From: an uncultured Eubacteriales bacterium
Lineage (GTDB): Bacteria; Bacillota; Clostridia; Oscillospirales; Oscillospiraceae
Length of the DNA: 64,000 nucleotides
NCBI GenBank assembly: GCA_900317905.1
Contig: ONIN01000004.1
Span: forward strand, 1-64,000
Direction: 5' to 3'
In this document: positions 1-7,462 of the stretch, one piece after another
Numbering within the stretch: position 1 is the stretch's first letter
Layout: every line of letters begins with the position of its first letter
Made by a program: the position numbers and the translations under genes
The notes under the pieces: model-generated
Told to the model about the DNA's origin: nothing
The model's input: only the letters and a program-made list of their open reading frames with translations
Database searches by the model: none

Positions 1-197
1 GTACCAATGAGGTACTCCAGATCCTTGGAGCTCTTCAGGCCAGCGGCCTTGCAGACCTCGTCCATAGCTGCGACAGCGCTCTGCTCAGCGTTGATCTTGG
101 AACGAATGGTGGTGTCGGCAACCATCTTGCCGGCCTCATCGAGAATAACTGCCTTGGTGTAGGTGGAGCCCACGTCGCAGCCGCCAAAGTATTTCAT
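1..197 (-). CDS. 2-hydroxyacyl-CoA dehydratase activator ATPase (N-terminal part, runs off the left edge)
   Basis: Only the first 65 or so residues are inside the window. They begin MKYFGGCDVGSTYTKAVI, the phosphate-binding start of the BadF/BadG/BcrA/HgdC ASKHA-fold ATPase family. In that family a homodimeric [4Fe-4S] protein uses ATP hydrolysis to inject an electron into a 2-hydroxyacyl-CoA dehydratase and start its ketyl-radical cycle. The ATG at 195-197 follows an AGGAGGAAA Shine-Dalgarno sequence. The gene lies 45 bp downstream of two dehydratase subunit genes on the same strand, so all three probably form one operon. The Cys ligands of the cluster lie outside the window and cannot be checked. 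Confidence 0.88.
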   Translation of the reverse strand, partial: MKYFGGCDVGSTYTKAVILDEAGKMVADTTIRSKINAEQSAVAAMDEVCKAAGLKSSKDLEYLIG

Positions 198-242
198 AAT
201 CGTATTTCCTCCTAAGATTGTTGTTAAATCAGAAACTGTTGC

Positions 243-1955
243 TTACCAGGAAGCCTCGTCGTCGAACTCAATCAGGGACGGGTCGACAGGCTCAGCATGC
301 ATAACGTTGACCATGTAGTTGCTGACACGGGCACGCATGTCCTTACGGGAGATGGTACGAGGATCCATCAGGTCGTGCTCAACCCAGATCAGGTGCACGT
401 TGTTCTCACGCGCCTGGTCATCGAACAGACCCATCAGGCCGGCCATGGTCTTGCAGCTGACGTGCTGATACAGGATCGCGATGTCAGCGTTGAAGGCCTT
501 CAGCTGACGCCACAGCTCGCCAAGGACGTGGTCGTGACCGCCGTTGGTATGGCGACGCATAACCATGCGCTCGTACAGACGGCAGAGGTCGCGGATGGCC
601 TCTTCCTTGTCGGTGGTGTTCAGCATCTTGGTGTAGTTCAGAGCTTCCATCTCGGCCAGGATGTAGATACCCCAGGAGTTGGCAAGCCAGTTGGAGAAGT
701 TGGCGTAGAAGTGTGCCGGCTGGCCCCAGATCAGAGCGCGATGCTTGGCATAGCCGCCGCGGTAAGCGGGCAGACGCTGCTCATAGGTCTTGTACATGAC
801 CTCGCGCAGCTTGCGCTGAGTCTTGATACCATCGGGGAACAGGCCGCCGTCCATCTCGTAGTTCCACTTACGGAACAGCTCATAGGAGGAGCCGACCAGC
901 TGCGGATACGGAGTGGAGTTCATTTCCCACTTCTCGAGCTCGATGCGAGTGCACTCGTTCATGAGCTCCATGGTCTTGAAGTAGTTGTCCCAGTCCCACT
1001 TGGCGCCGGACAGACCCTCGACCCATCTGATGCACTCCTTCATATCCTCGGCAGCGCACTCGATGGTGTCCTCGTCGTCGTAACGGACGGGGAAGCTCAG
1101 CGGGTAGTAGGGCAGGTACTTGCCAAAGCGGCGATCCTGGAAGGAGGAAGCCATGGTGGAGCCGTCGCAGGGCATCGTGGAGGCGATGAAGCCCATGCCC
1201 AGGATCGGGTACTCGTCCATGATGGCGCAGCCGCACTCTGCAACAGGCAGCGGGCAGGCGTCGCCGGGCAGGCCGTACTGCTCGACCGCGTCGATGAACG
1301 GGATCAGAGCCAGCTGGTCCAGCTCGGAGGACATGAACACGGGGATCATCTGATAGGGCATGCTGATGAGGGTCGGGAAGCCGGCCATCATCTGCGCCAT
1401 GGTCATCTCGTCGAACAGAACGATCTGCTTGGACAGCTTCTCGTCGCCGCCCAGACGGGCGTCAGCGCGCAGCTGGGTCTGGATCTGCCACTCAGCCCAG
1501 TGGGTGATGGCAAGCCACATGTTGATATCGGCCTTCAGCAACTCGCCGCGGCGACCAAGGTTGGAGCGGTCGACAGCCACGGGGGTGCCCAGATAAGAGG
1601 CGAACCAGTGATACTCAAACAGAGCCAGGGCGATGGAGAAGGGATCCTTCATGACCATGTTGATCATGCCGGCCCAGATCTTCATCCAGCCGGTGAAGTC
1701 GATGCCGACGCTCTTCAGGCCCTTCCACTCACGGCGGGCGAAGGCGATGGCGTCTTTCTTGTAGAGCCAGCCCAGATGCTTATCACCGTTCATGATGATG
1801 TCGATCTTGTCGGCAGTGCTCATGGCCATGAAGCTCTTGTACTCGCCGACAATGCGCTCTTTGTCGCGCTGCAGGCTGAGCTTGGTCTTTCTCTTGACCT
1901 CGCCCCAGTCGATCTCCTTGATCATCTGCGTCCAGATCTTGAGATCCGGACCCAT
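243..1955 (-). CDS. 2-hydroxyacyl-CoA dehydratase family subunit, large (570 aa)
   Basis: Member of the HgdB/BcrC/FldBC-like dehydratase family (PF06050 type), inferred from its position between a partner subunit and the activator and from Cys-containing stretches such as PVAECGCAIMDEYP and STMPCDGST. The family removes water from (R)-2-hydroxyacyl-CoA by a radical route, with Cys-ligated iron-sulfur clusters at the subunit interface. At 570 aa it is clearly longer than the usual 380-480 aa; an N-terminal block of about 110 residues rich in Trp and Lys appears extra. Its start overlaps the upstream subunit gene by 34 bp, suggesting translational coupling. The substrate (lactoyl, phenyllactyl, 2-hydroxyglutaryl or other) cannot be read from sequence. 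Confidence 0.8.
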   Translation of the reverse strand: MGPDLKIWTQMIKEIDWGEVKRKTKLSLQRDKERIVGEYKSFMAMSTADKIDIIMNGDKHLGWLYKKDAIAFARREWKGLKSVGIDFTGWMKIWAGMINMVMKDPFSIALALFEYHWFASYLGTPVAVDRSNLGRRGELLKADINMWLAITHWAEWQIQTQLRADARLGGDEKLSKQIVLFDEMTMAQMMAGFPTLISMPYQMIPVFMSSELDQLALIPFIDAVEQYGLPGDACPLPVAECGCAIMDEYPILGMGFIASTMPCDGSTMASSFQDRRFGKYLPYYPLSFPVRYDDEDTIECAAEDMKECIRWVEGLSGAKWDWDNYFKTMELMNECTRIELEKWEMNSTPYPQLVGSSYELFRKWNYEMDGGLFPDGIKTQRKLREVMYKTYEQRLPAYRGGYAKHRALIWGQPAHFYANFSNWLANSWGIYILAEMEALNYTKMLNTTDKEEAIRDLCRLYERMVMRRHTNGGHDHVLGELWRQLKAFNADIAILYQHVSCKTMAGLMGLFDDQARENNVHLIWVEHDLMDPRTISRKDMRARVSNYMVNVMHAEPVDPSLIEFDDEASW

Positions 1956-3154
1956 GTTTTTCTTAAGCCATTCTGGATCTGCTTGATCTCAAGGCTCTCG
2001 ACGAAGGCCTGAAGTCTGGTGCGCAGCTGGCCGGAACCTCTCGCCATGTAAGGACGGTCGATGGACAGCACGGGCCAGTTGTACTCCTCGTTCATGATGT
2101 GGCTGACGAGCGTACGCTCGAATGCCCAGAAATCACAGAACTTCATCGCTTCGTAAATGATACCCTCGGCCTTGTACTCCTTGGCGAGGTAGTTGGAGAA
2201 GTCGCGGCGCTCCTGGATCTTCTCCTGGCTCATGTAGCGCGGGCACTGGGTGACCTTGAGGTAGTGGGCGCAGATCTGGGTGAGGACGTCGTCCTCGTCG
2301 TTGAGCTCGATGACCTCACGGCCCGGGGTGGAGCCGAAGCAGAAACGGTCGGAGACGACGAACGCGCCGGCGTTCTCGATCATGCGGGTCATGTCCAGAT
2401 CGTCGATCTCGGAGCCGACGACGGCGACACGGGCACGATACCAGGGCTGCGGATCGACCTTGCGCTTCTTGATCTCCTTCAGAGTCTCGCGCAGGTAAGG
2501 CAGGATGAGGGCCTTCGGGCAGCAGTAGGTCACAAGACACAGTACGTGGAATTCATAGCCGGTGATGGGGGGGTTCTCCAGCTTGCGCATATCGCCGATC
2601 TCGGTGATAATCTCGGCAACCTCATTGTGCTCCTTGACAGCGGCACGCAGAGCCTTATCAGAGGTATCGACGCCGTACTTCTCGGCGATCTCGTTGAGGT
2701 AACGATTGCGGATCTGGGTAACATAGTGCTTGAGGGTATAGTCGGTGACTTTGTACGGAATGTCCGCATGGGTCACAAAGAAATTCTCGGCGGGCATATC
2801 GGGACCCTGCAGAATCTCGATGTTCTCCATGCAGCGGTTCATCTCGGCGCAGGCGTCCACGCCGGCGATGCAGTCGAGGAAGTTGTAGCCACCCTCGATG
2901 GCGCGCTCCACGAGCGCACGGCAGTACTCGCAGGTATAGTTGGACATGTAGTAGGACGCGATGTCAAACGAACCTGTGTTCGGAGCTCTCAGACGAACTG
3001 AGAAGCTGTTTCCTACGTTGAGAACCACCTCGGGCATGTGGAAGCAAGTATAGCCCACGGCGATCTGGCCGTCCGCTTTCGCTTTCTGAACCAGTTCGTT
3101 GTTGGCCTCTTGCAGAAGGCTCTCAAAGTAGATCAGATGCTTGAGATCTTTCAA
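1922..3154 (-). CDS. 2-hydroxyacyl-CoA dehydratase family subunit (410 aa)
   Basis: First gene of the operon and partner of the 570-aa subunit. It has the family length and features: CEYCRALVE near residue 74, DCIAGVDACAEMNRC near residue 95 as possible Fe-S ligands, and a C-terminal half with the double Rossmann-like pattern (VAVVGSEIDD, FVVSDRFCFG). The start is a TTG at 3152-3154 preceded by GAGGTG; no better in-frame ATG exists nearby. Subunit order (this gene, large subunit, activator) differs from the classical hgdC-hgdA-hgdB order. The substrate is unknown. Confidence 0.82.
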   Translation of the reverse strand: MKDLKHLIYFESLLQEANNELVQKAKADGQIAVGYTCFHMPEVVLNVGNSFSVRLRAPNTGSFDIASYYMSNYTCEYCRALVERAIEGGYNFLDCIAGVDACAEMNRCMENIEILQGPDMPAENFFVTHADIPYKVTDYTLKHYVTQIRNRYLNEIAEKYGVDTSDKALRAAVKEHNEVAEIITEIGDMRKLENPPITGYEFHVLCLVTYCCPKALILPYLRETLKEIKKRKVDPQPWYRARVAVVGSEIDDLDMTRMIENAGAFVVSDRFCFGSTPGREVIELNDEDDVLTQICAHYLKVTQCPRYMSQEKIQERRDFSNYLAKEYKAEGIIYEAMKFCDFWAFERTLVSHIMNEEYNWPVLSIDRPYMARGSGQLRTRLQAFVESLEIKQIQNGLRKTWVRISRSGRR

Positions 3155-3421
3155 GTGTTACACCTCTTCTTCCCTTATAAAAGATTTCTTGTGGGGCACA
3201 TCCTTCACCCCTGGTTTACACGTACTGAGTCGTTTGGACAGAGTGAAATGAACACTCTGCCTTATAACTCGACAATAGATTAACATATCTTAATACAATT
3301 TACAAGAGTTTTCTGAACGTTTTTTACGTTTTTTTACTCCTTGTGAACCATTTTATTGTTGATAATTTAGGTAAATGGTGTTAAAATATGGGCAAACTAT
3401 AATCCGAAAGGAGATCTTACC
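3155..3421. promoter_or_regulatory. divergent intergenic region, dehydratase operon / nickel pair
   Basis: AT-rich gap between divergent genes. For the minus direction the only moderate sigma-A candidate I see is TTGTAA-17-TAATCT read leftward from about 3307. A dyad CAGAGTG-7 nt-CACTCTG at 3239-3259 lies in what would be the dehydratase 5' leader and could be an operator or RNA hairpin. The plus-strand promoter is listed separately. Confidence 0.4.
3359..3387 (+). promoter_or_regulatory. sigma-A promoter for the His-rich/CooT pair
   Basis: TTGATA (3359-3364), 17-bp spacer, TAAAAT (3382-3387). It is followed by an AAAGGAG ribosome site just before the ATG at 3422. Confidence 0.7.
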
Positions 3422-3751
3422 ATGCACATTTCCGAAGACCACTGCCACGGTCACGAGCACGAGCATACCCACGCCCACGAGCATGAGCACGGCCACAGCC
3501 ATGAGCACGCCCACGAGCATGCCCATCCCCACGGGGAAGCCCAGGCCATGAGCTTTGAAGAAACCGTCACCCTGCTGGCGTATATGCTGGATCACAACCG
3601 CCACCACGCCGACGAGCTCCACGACATTGCCCACGCCCTCGAGGACGCCGGCAAGCAGGAGGCCGCCGACGCCGTGTCCGCCGCGCTGCACTATTTCGAC
3701 CACTGCAACGACGCGCTGGAAGACGCGCTGAAGATCGCGAAAGGAGAATAA
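3422..3751 (+). CDS. histidine-rich metal-binding protein (109 aa)
   Basis: Residues 7-37 are a strict His-X alternation (16 His in 31 residues, plus His2 and Cys8). A helical domain of about 65 residues follows, itself His-rich (DHNRHHADELHD). No signal peptide is seen, so it is probably cytoplasmic. Such tails bind several Ni(II) or Zn(II) ions in nickel chaperones and storage proteins (UreE, HypB, CooJ, SlyD). The next gene, 2 bp downstream, is a CooT-like nickel protein, which favours nickel handling. I do not recognise the helical domain; metal identity is inference. Confidence 0.72.
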   Translation: MHISEDHCHGHEHEHTHAHEHEHGHSHEHAHEHAHPHGEAQAMSFEETVTLLAYMLDHNRHHADELHDIAHALEDAGKQEAADAVSAALHYFDHCNDALEDALKIAKGE

Positions 3752-3753
3752 CC

Positions 3754-3942
3754 ATGTGCCTTTCTGACGCTTATGAAATCGTCGACGGCGAGCAGAAGCT
3801 CGTCCTGTCGAGAGTGCAGGACATCGCCACTGAGGGCGACAGCGTTCTGCTGACCAACCTGATGGGCATCCGCACCAAGGTGCCCGGCCGGATCAAGAGC
3901 GTGGATCTGCTGAAGAACATCATCCTGATCGAGGCCTGCTGA
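3754..3942 (+). CDS. CooT family nickel-binding protein (62 aa)
   Basis: The full-length small protein starts MCLSDAYEI and contains the TEGDSVLLTNLMG and IKSVDLLKNIILIE segments typical of the CooT family (PF10133, formerly called a predicted RNA-binding protein). In Rhodospirillum rubrum CooT is a dimer that binds one Ni(II) through Cys2 at the dimer interface; Cys2 is present here. It is co-transcribed with the His-rich protein. No CO dehydrogenase or hydrogenase gene is in the window, so the client enzyme is unknown. Confidence 0.82.
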   Translation: MCLSDAYEIVDGEQKLVLSRVQDIATEGDSVLLTNLMGIRTKVPGRIKSVDLLKNIILIEAC

Positions 3943-3960
3943 AAAGCAACAACCAAATAC

Positions 3961-3988
3961 AAAACCGGAGCGCAGGTTCCGGTTTTTG
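3961..3988 (+). terminator. rho-independent terminator after cooT-like gene
   Basis: AAAACCGGA, 8-nt loop, TCCGGTTTT, then T-rich sequence. Confidence 0.8.
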
Positions 3989-4043
3989 TTTTGGGCAGGG
4001 ATTTCTGCCGTTATTTACCATATATTTAAAAGGAGTACATCCA

Positions 4044-4601
4044 ATGCAAATCTGGGAACTGCTGGTGCTGGCCGTGGGGCTGAGCATGGACGCCTTCGCG
4101 GTGTCGGTCTGCAAGGGTCTGGCCCTTCGAAAGGTGACGTTTCGCCACTGCTGTCTCGCCGGCGCGTGGTTCGGCGCGTTTCAGGCGCTGATGCCGCTGC
4201 TGGGTTACCTGCTGGGGTCCCAGTTCGCCGACAAGATTACCGCCGTGGACCACTGGATCGCCTTCGTGCTGCTGGGGCTCATCGGCGCCAACATGATCCG
4301 CGAGGCCGTTCTGGGCGGCGAGGAGCAGAGCGATTCCATGTCTTTCCGGGTCATGCTGCTGCTGGCCATCGCCACCAGCATCGACGCTCTGGCGGTGGGC
4401 GTCACCTTCGCCCTGCTCACCATCCGAATCATCCCGGCGGTCTGCACCATCGGCGTCATCACCTTCGTTCTTTCCGCCATCGGCGTGAAGCTGGGCAGTC
4501 TCTTCGGCGCCCGCTGGGGCAGCCGCGCGGAGTTCGCCGGCGGCGTCATATTAATCCTGTTGGGAACCAAAATCCTGCTGGAGCATCTGGGGATTCTGTA
4601 A
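4044..4601 (+). CDS. mntP: MntP-type manganese efflux pump
   Basis: 185 aa, the normal MntP length, with six hydrophobic segments and the paired family motifs LSMDAFAVS (residues 14-22) and TSIDALAVG in the second half; the Asp of each is needed for Mn(II) export in E. coli MntP. The ATG at 4044 follows AAAAGGAG. It stands alone after a terminator. I looked for a yybP-ykoY manganese riboswitch, which often precedes mntP, but the upstream gap is only about 100 bp and shows no such fold, so regulation is unknown. Confidence 0.9.
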   Translation: MQIWELLVLAVGLSMDAFAVSVCKGLALRKVTFRHCCLAGAWFGAFQALMPLLGYLLGSQFADKITAVDHWIAFVLLGLIGANMIREAVLGGEEQSDSMSFRVMLLLAIATSIDALAVGVTFALLTIRIIPAVCTIGVITFVLSAIGVKLGSLFGARWGSRAEFAGGVILILLGTKILLEHLGIL

Positions 4602-4703
4602 ACTAAGCGGCCAACAAAAAATGAAAAACTGCACAATTTCCTGTAACCAATTTGTTTAAAAAATAAATTTTTCGACAAATCGATTTTTTTTGTTCATCGA
4701 GTA

Positions 4704-4732
4704 TTGCATATTCAAAAAATTTAAGTTATATT
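4704..4732 (+). promoter_or_regulatory. sigma-A promoter for the heptad-repeat membrane protein
   Basis: TTGCAT (4704-4709), 17-bp spacer, TATATT (4727-4732), in an AT-rich gap of 188 bp. GGAGG precedes the ATG at 4790. Confidence 0.72.
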
Positions 4733-4789
4733 TTATGTGTATGATTCGGGAACATCCCGAAATTTAGCAGTAAAGAGTGGAGGATTACA

Positions 4790-6784
4790 ATGAAAAAAAT
4801 ACTGCTTACGATCATCAGCCTCTGTCTGATCGTCGCCAGTATCTTCGGTCTGTACTCCGGCGTCATCGGCGCGAAGGACATTCTGAAGAATCTGCAGACC
4901 TACAAGCAGGCTGAAGCAAACTCCGGTCTGCGCTCCATCGATGAAGAGCTGCTGCCCGGCATCGATCAGCTGTCTGAGAACCTGGCCGTCTATCTGGACG
5001 GTGTTGGTCAGGTCGCTGACGGCCGTGCCCAGCTGGCTGACGGCTATGCGCAGTACGCTGCCGGTCAGGCCGCTCTGGCTGCCGGTGCACAGCAGCTGCG
5101 TGAAGGCGAGGCTGCTCTGGCCGCCGGTCAGAAGCAGATCGACGACAACACCCAGGCCTACAACGAAGGCAAGCAGAAGATCGCCATGCTCGAGAGCTAT
5201 ATGCCCCTGATCGAGGGCATCGCCAGCTCCATGCAGGCTGTCCGTGACTTCAACGCCGGTCTCCCGGTCGTTGGTCAGACCATCGACTCCGTCGGCGGTC
5301 AGCTCCGCGCCAGCGTCATGAACCTGCTGGCGAACAGCAGCGCTGTCTCCGCTATCAGCAACATGGTCGGCATGGACATCGGTTCCCTGCTGGCTTCCAA
5401 TCCTGAGGACACTTCCATCTGCGCCAACGTCGTTGCCATGTACTACGACGGCCTGGCTCAGCTCAAGCAGTACGAGGACGGCCTCGTGGCCCTTGAGGAA
5501 GGCAAGCAGCAGCTGGCCCAGGGCTACGCCGACTACGCAGCCGGTGAGGCCCAGCTGGCCGACGGCGCAAAGCAGCTTGCCGATGGTGAGGCCCAGCTGG
5601 CCGACGGTCTTGCTCAGCTGAGCGTCTTCGAGCAGGGCGAGATCACCCTGGCGGTCGGTCTGACCCGTCTGCTCACCCAGCCCTCTTATGAGGACAACGG
5701 CGTTGGCCAGGTCTTCTACGACGGCGATATGTCCTTCGGCGAAATGGCCAACCAGATCTTCAACAACCTCCTGGCCAACATCCAGGATCCCGCTGCCCGC
5801 GACGTCGCCGCTGCTGCCATGTGGCCCGGCTTCTACGGCACCGACGATCAGGGCATGTGGGGCTTCCCGGCCCGCGAGGGTAACGGCACCAAGATCTGCG
5901 ACAGCGTTCTGGATCTGGTCCGCGAGAAGATCCCCGGCTTCAATCCCACCACCGATCTCTTTGCCAAGAATGATGACGGCTCCATCCGCGTGGAGAACGG
6001 CTACCCGCTGGTGAACCTCGAGGTCGCCCGCACCATCGCCGAAGCCGGCAAGGATTACATCAACATCGCGCAGACCAACTCCCTGACCAACGAGGCCATG
6101 GGCAAGGCCATCGGCTACGTCATCCTCATGGTTGCCTGCCTGCTGGGCCTGATCGCCGGTCTGCTGGGTCTCTTCCGCAAGGGCGCTTTCGCCGGCTTCG
6201 GCATCGTTTCCCTGCTGGTTTCCATCGCGGCCCTGGTCTTCACCTGGATCAAGGGCGGCTTCAATGGCTATGCCTTCGCGCTTGCCAATAAGCCCTTCGA
6301 GATTGACGCAGACGGCTATGCCACCACGGCATGGCCCTGGGGTCACAACATTCGTGACGGCGCCAACGCCATCAGCGGCAAGCAGCTGATCACCGGCGAG
6401 CAGCAGCTCAAGGCCATGGTCATCTTCGCCATCGTCGCTCTGCTGTTCACCCTGATCGCTCTGATCGCCCGCAAGGCCATCAAGGCTGAGAAGGCCAAGA
6501 AGTACAGCTACACGCCTCGTCCCGCCGCTGCTGCTGCCGCTCCCGTGGCACAGCCCGTTGCTCAGCCCGTCTACGCCGCTCCCGTGGTGGAGAAGCCCGT
6601 GGTCGAGAAGGTCGTCGTGACCGAGCCCGTGGTGGAGAAGGTCGCTGTGAAGACTCCCGCCGAGATCGCCGCGGAAGCCGCTGCGAAGGCCGCTGCCGCC
6701 CAGGCTGCTGCCGACGCCGCCGCCGCTGAGGCTGCTGCCGCTCAGGCCGCCGCCGACGCCGCTGCCGCCGCTGCCATCGACTAA
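4790..6784 (+). CDS. membrane protein with xxxLxxG heptad repeats and Ala-rich tail (664 aa)
   Basis: Function unknown. An N-terminal membrane segment (4-26) is followed by two blocks of Ala/Gln-rich heptads with a Gly at a fixed place (about 70-115 and 230-282; e.g. QLADGYAQYAAG), the TIGR03057-type xxxLxxG repeat known from YhgE/Pip proteins. Then come a soluble region, three membrane segments (about 441-462, 470-487, 542-562), a Pro/Val/Glu stretch built on repeats of VVEK, and an almost pure Ala/Glu/Asp/Lys tail from about 622. It is monocistronic, with its own promoter and terminator. The same heptad type recurs in the MMPL transporter at 28986. A structural cell-envelope role is inference. 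Confidence 0.75.
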   Translation: MKKILLTIISLCLIVASIFGLYSGVIGAKDILKNLQTYKQAEANSGLRSIDEELLPGIDQLSENLAVYLDGVGQVADGRAQLADGYAQYAAGQAALAAGAQQLREGEAALAAGQKQIDDNTQAYNEGKQKIAMLESYMPLIEGIASSMQAVRDFNAGLPVVGQTIDSVGGQLRASVMNLLANSSAVSAISNMVGMDIGSLLASNPEDTSICANVVAMYYDGLAQLKQYEDGLVALEEGKQQLAQGYADYAAGEAQLADGAKQLADGEAQLADGLAQLSVFEQGEITLAVGLTRLLTQPSYEDNGVGQVFYDGDMSFGEMANQIFNNLLANIQDPAARDVAAAAMWPGFYGTDDQGMWGFPAREGNGTKICDSVLDLVREKIPGFNPTTDLFAKNDDGSIRVENGYPLVNLEVARTIAEAGKDYINIAQTNSLTNEAMGKAIGYVILMVACLLGLIAGLLGLFRKGAFAGFGIVSLLVSIAALVFTWIKGGFNGYAFALANKPFEIDADGYATTAWPWGHNIRDGANAISGKQLITGEQQLKAMVIFAIVALLFTLIALIARKAIKAEKAKKYSYTPRPAAAAAAPVAQPVAQPVYAAPVVEKPVVEKVVVTEPVVEKVAVKTPAEIAAEAAAKAAAAQAAADAAAAEAAAAQAAADAAAAAAID

Positions 6785-6797
6785 TCCAACCAAATAG

Positions 6798-6830
6798 AAT
6801 CGGAGCACCAACCGGTGCTCCGATTTTTTG
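6798..6830 (+). terminator. rho-independent terminator
   Basis: AATCGGAGCACC, AACC loop, GGTGCTCCGATT, then a T run. Confidence 0.9.
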
Positions 6831-6880
6831 TTGAATTGAGGATGCTAAATTGGGAGTTTAGCGGGGAGTCGGGTTATCGA

Positions 6881-6990
6881 TGCAATTTTCATTATGGCCG
6901 TAGGGGAGGGGCTTGCCCCTCCCGCAGATTCAGCACAATTGTAAAAACGGGAGGGGCAAGCCCCTCCCCTACGGATTCTCTTGAAATGCA
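6881..6990. repeat. palindromic intergenic repeat (REP/MITE-like)
   Basis: Perfect 27-bp inverted repeat: 6898-6924 and 6948-6974, separated by 23 bp. Each arm is itself nearly palindromic (GGGAGGGGC TT GCCCCTCCC). Weaker symmetry extends to TGCA at both outer ends (6881 and 6990). It lies between the converging ends of the heptad protein and the rubrerythrin-like gene and encodes nothing. It resembles the dispersed non-coding palindromes of clostridial genomes; copy number cannot be assessed from one window. Confidence 0.75.
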
Positions 6991-6991
6991 C

Positions 6992-7034
6992 AAAAAATCC
7001 GCGCCGCAGGATCAAAACTGCAGCGCGGGTTTTC
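6992..7034 (-). terminator. terminator of the rubrerythrin-like gene
   Basis: Read leftward: CCCGCGCTGCAG, short loop, CCTGCGGCGCGG, then a T run. It begins right after the second stop codon at 7035, supporting that stop as the true gene end. Confidence 0.75.
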
Positions 7035-7430
7035 TCATTTCAGAAGGGCTTTCACGGTGTCGCCGTGGCGGGTCTCATCGTGCATGACGCTCTCCACATC
7101 GGGGAAGATGTTCACCAGAGCGATGTACTTCTTCGCGGCGTCTTATTCCGCCTTGGCGATGACGGGATAGAGTACCTTTTTGCCGACGCATTTGTACAGC
7201 AGCGGCACGGCGATGGCCTTGGTTTTTTTCGGCTTCAAAACCTTTTTCGTGTACTGGTGGAACACCTGGGCGTGGCCGCCCTCCTCCTTGGCCAGCTGGC
7301 GGAAGGTCTTGGCGTCGTTCTCGTCCTTGACCACCTCGGCCAGTTTGTTGTACATGAGCACCGCGTCCAGCTCGCCCTGCTGGGCGAAGAGCAGCTCGTC
7401 CATGTGCTGGTTGATGATCGCCTGATCCAT
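7035..7430 (-). pseudogene. rubrerythrin-like ferritin-fold protein, interrupted by an in-frame stop
   Basis: The 95-residue open part (7143-7430) carries the first half of a ferritin-like di-iron fold: Glu in QQGELDAVLMY and the E-x-x-H motif in KEEGGHAQ. A TAA at 7143-7145 ends it. The same frame continues without a shift for 36 more codons to a TGA at 7035-7037, encoding a clear second half (YIALVNIFPDVESVMHDE then TRHGDTVKALLK) with the second Glu/x-x-His pair. The TAA is one base from a Tyr codon. Without the tail the site would lose ligands, so the truncated product is probably inactive. Assembly error and recent nonsense mutation both fit. It may have served in peroxide/O2 defence. Confidence 0.82.
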
Positions 7431-7462
7431 GGGAGTGTCCTCCTTTTCTATTTGAAAAAGCC

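Noticed and set aside
3943..4043. Possible yybP-ykoY manganese riboswitch before mntP
   Set aside because: The gap is about 100 bp, partly taken by a terminator, and lacks the conserved internal loops.
4733..6811. 692-aa Gly/Asp/Leu-rich open frame on the minus strand opposite the heptad protein
   Set aside because: It is the antisense shadow of a repetitive high-GC gene; no ribosome site, biased repeats only. Many similar long shadows occur opposite other genes here.
6815..7087. 90-aa open frame across the palindromic repeat
   Set aside because: No ribosome site, runs through the inverted repeat and into the end of the rubrerythrin-like gene on the other strand.
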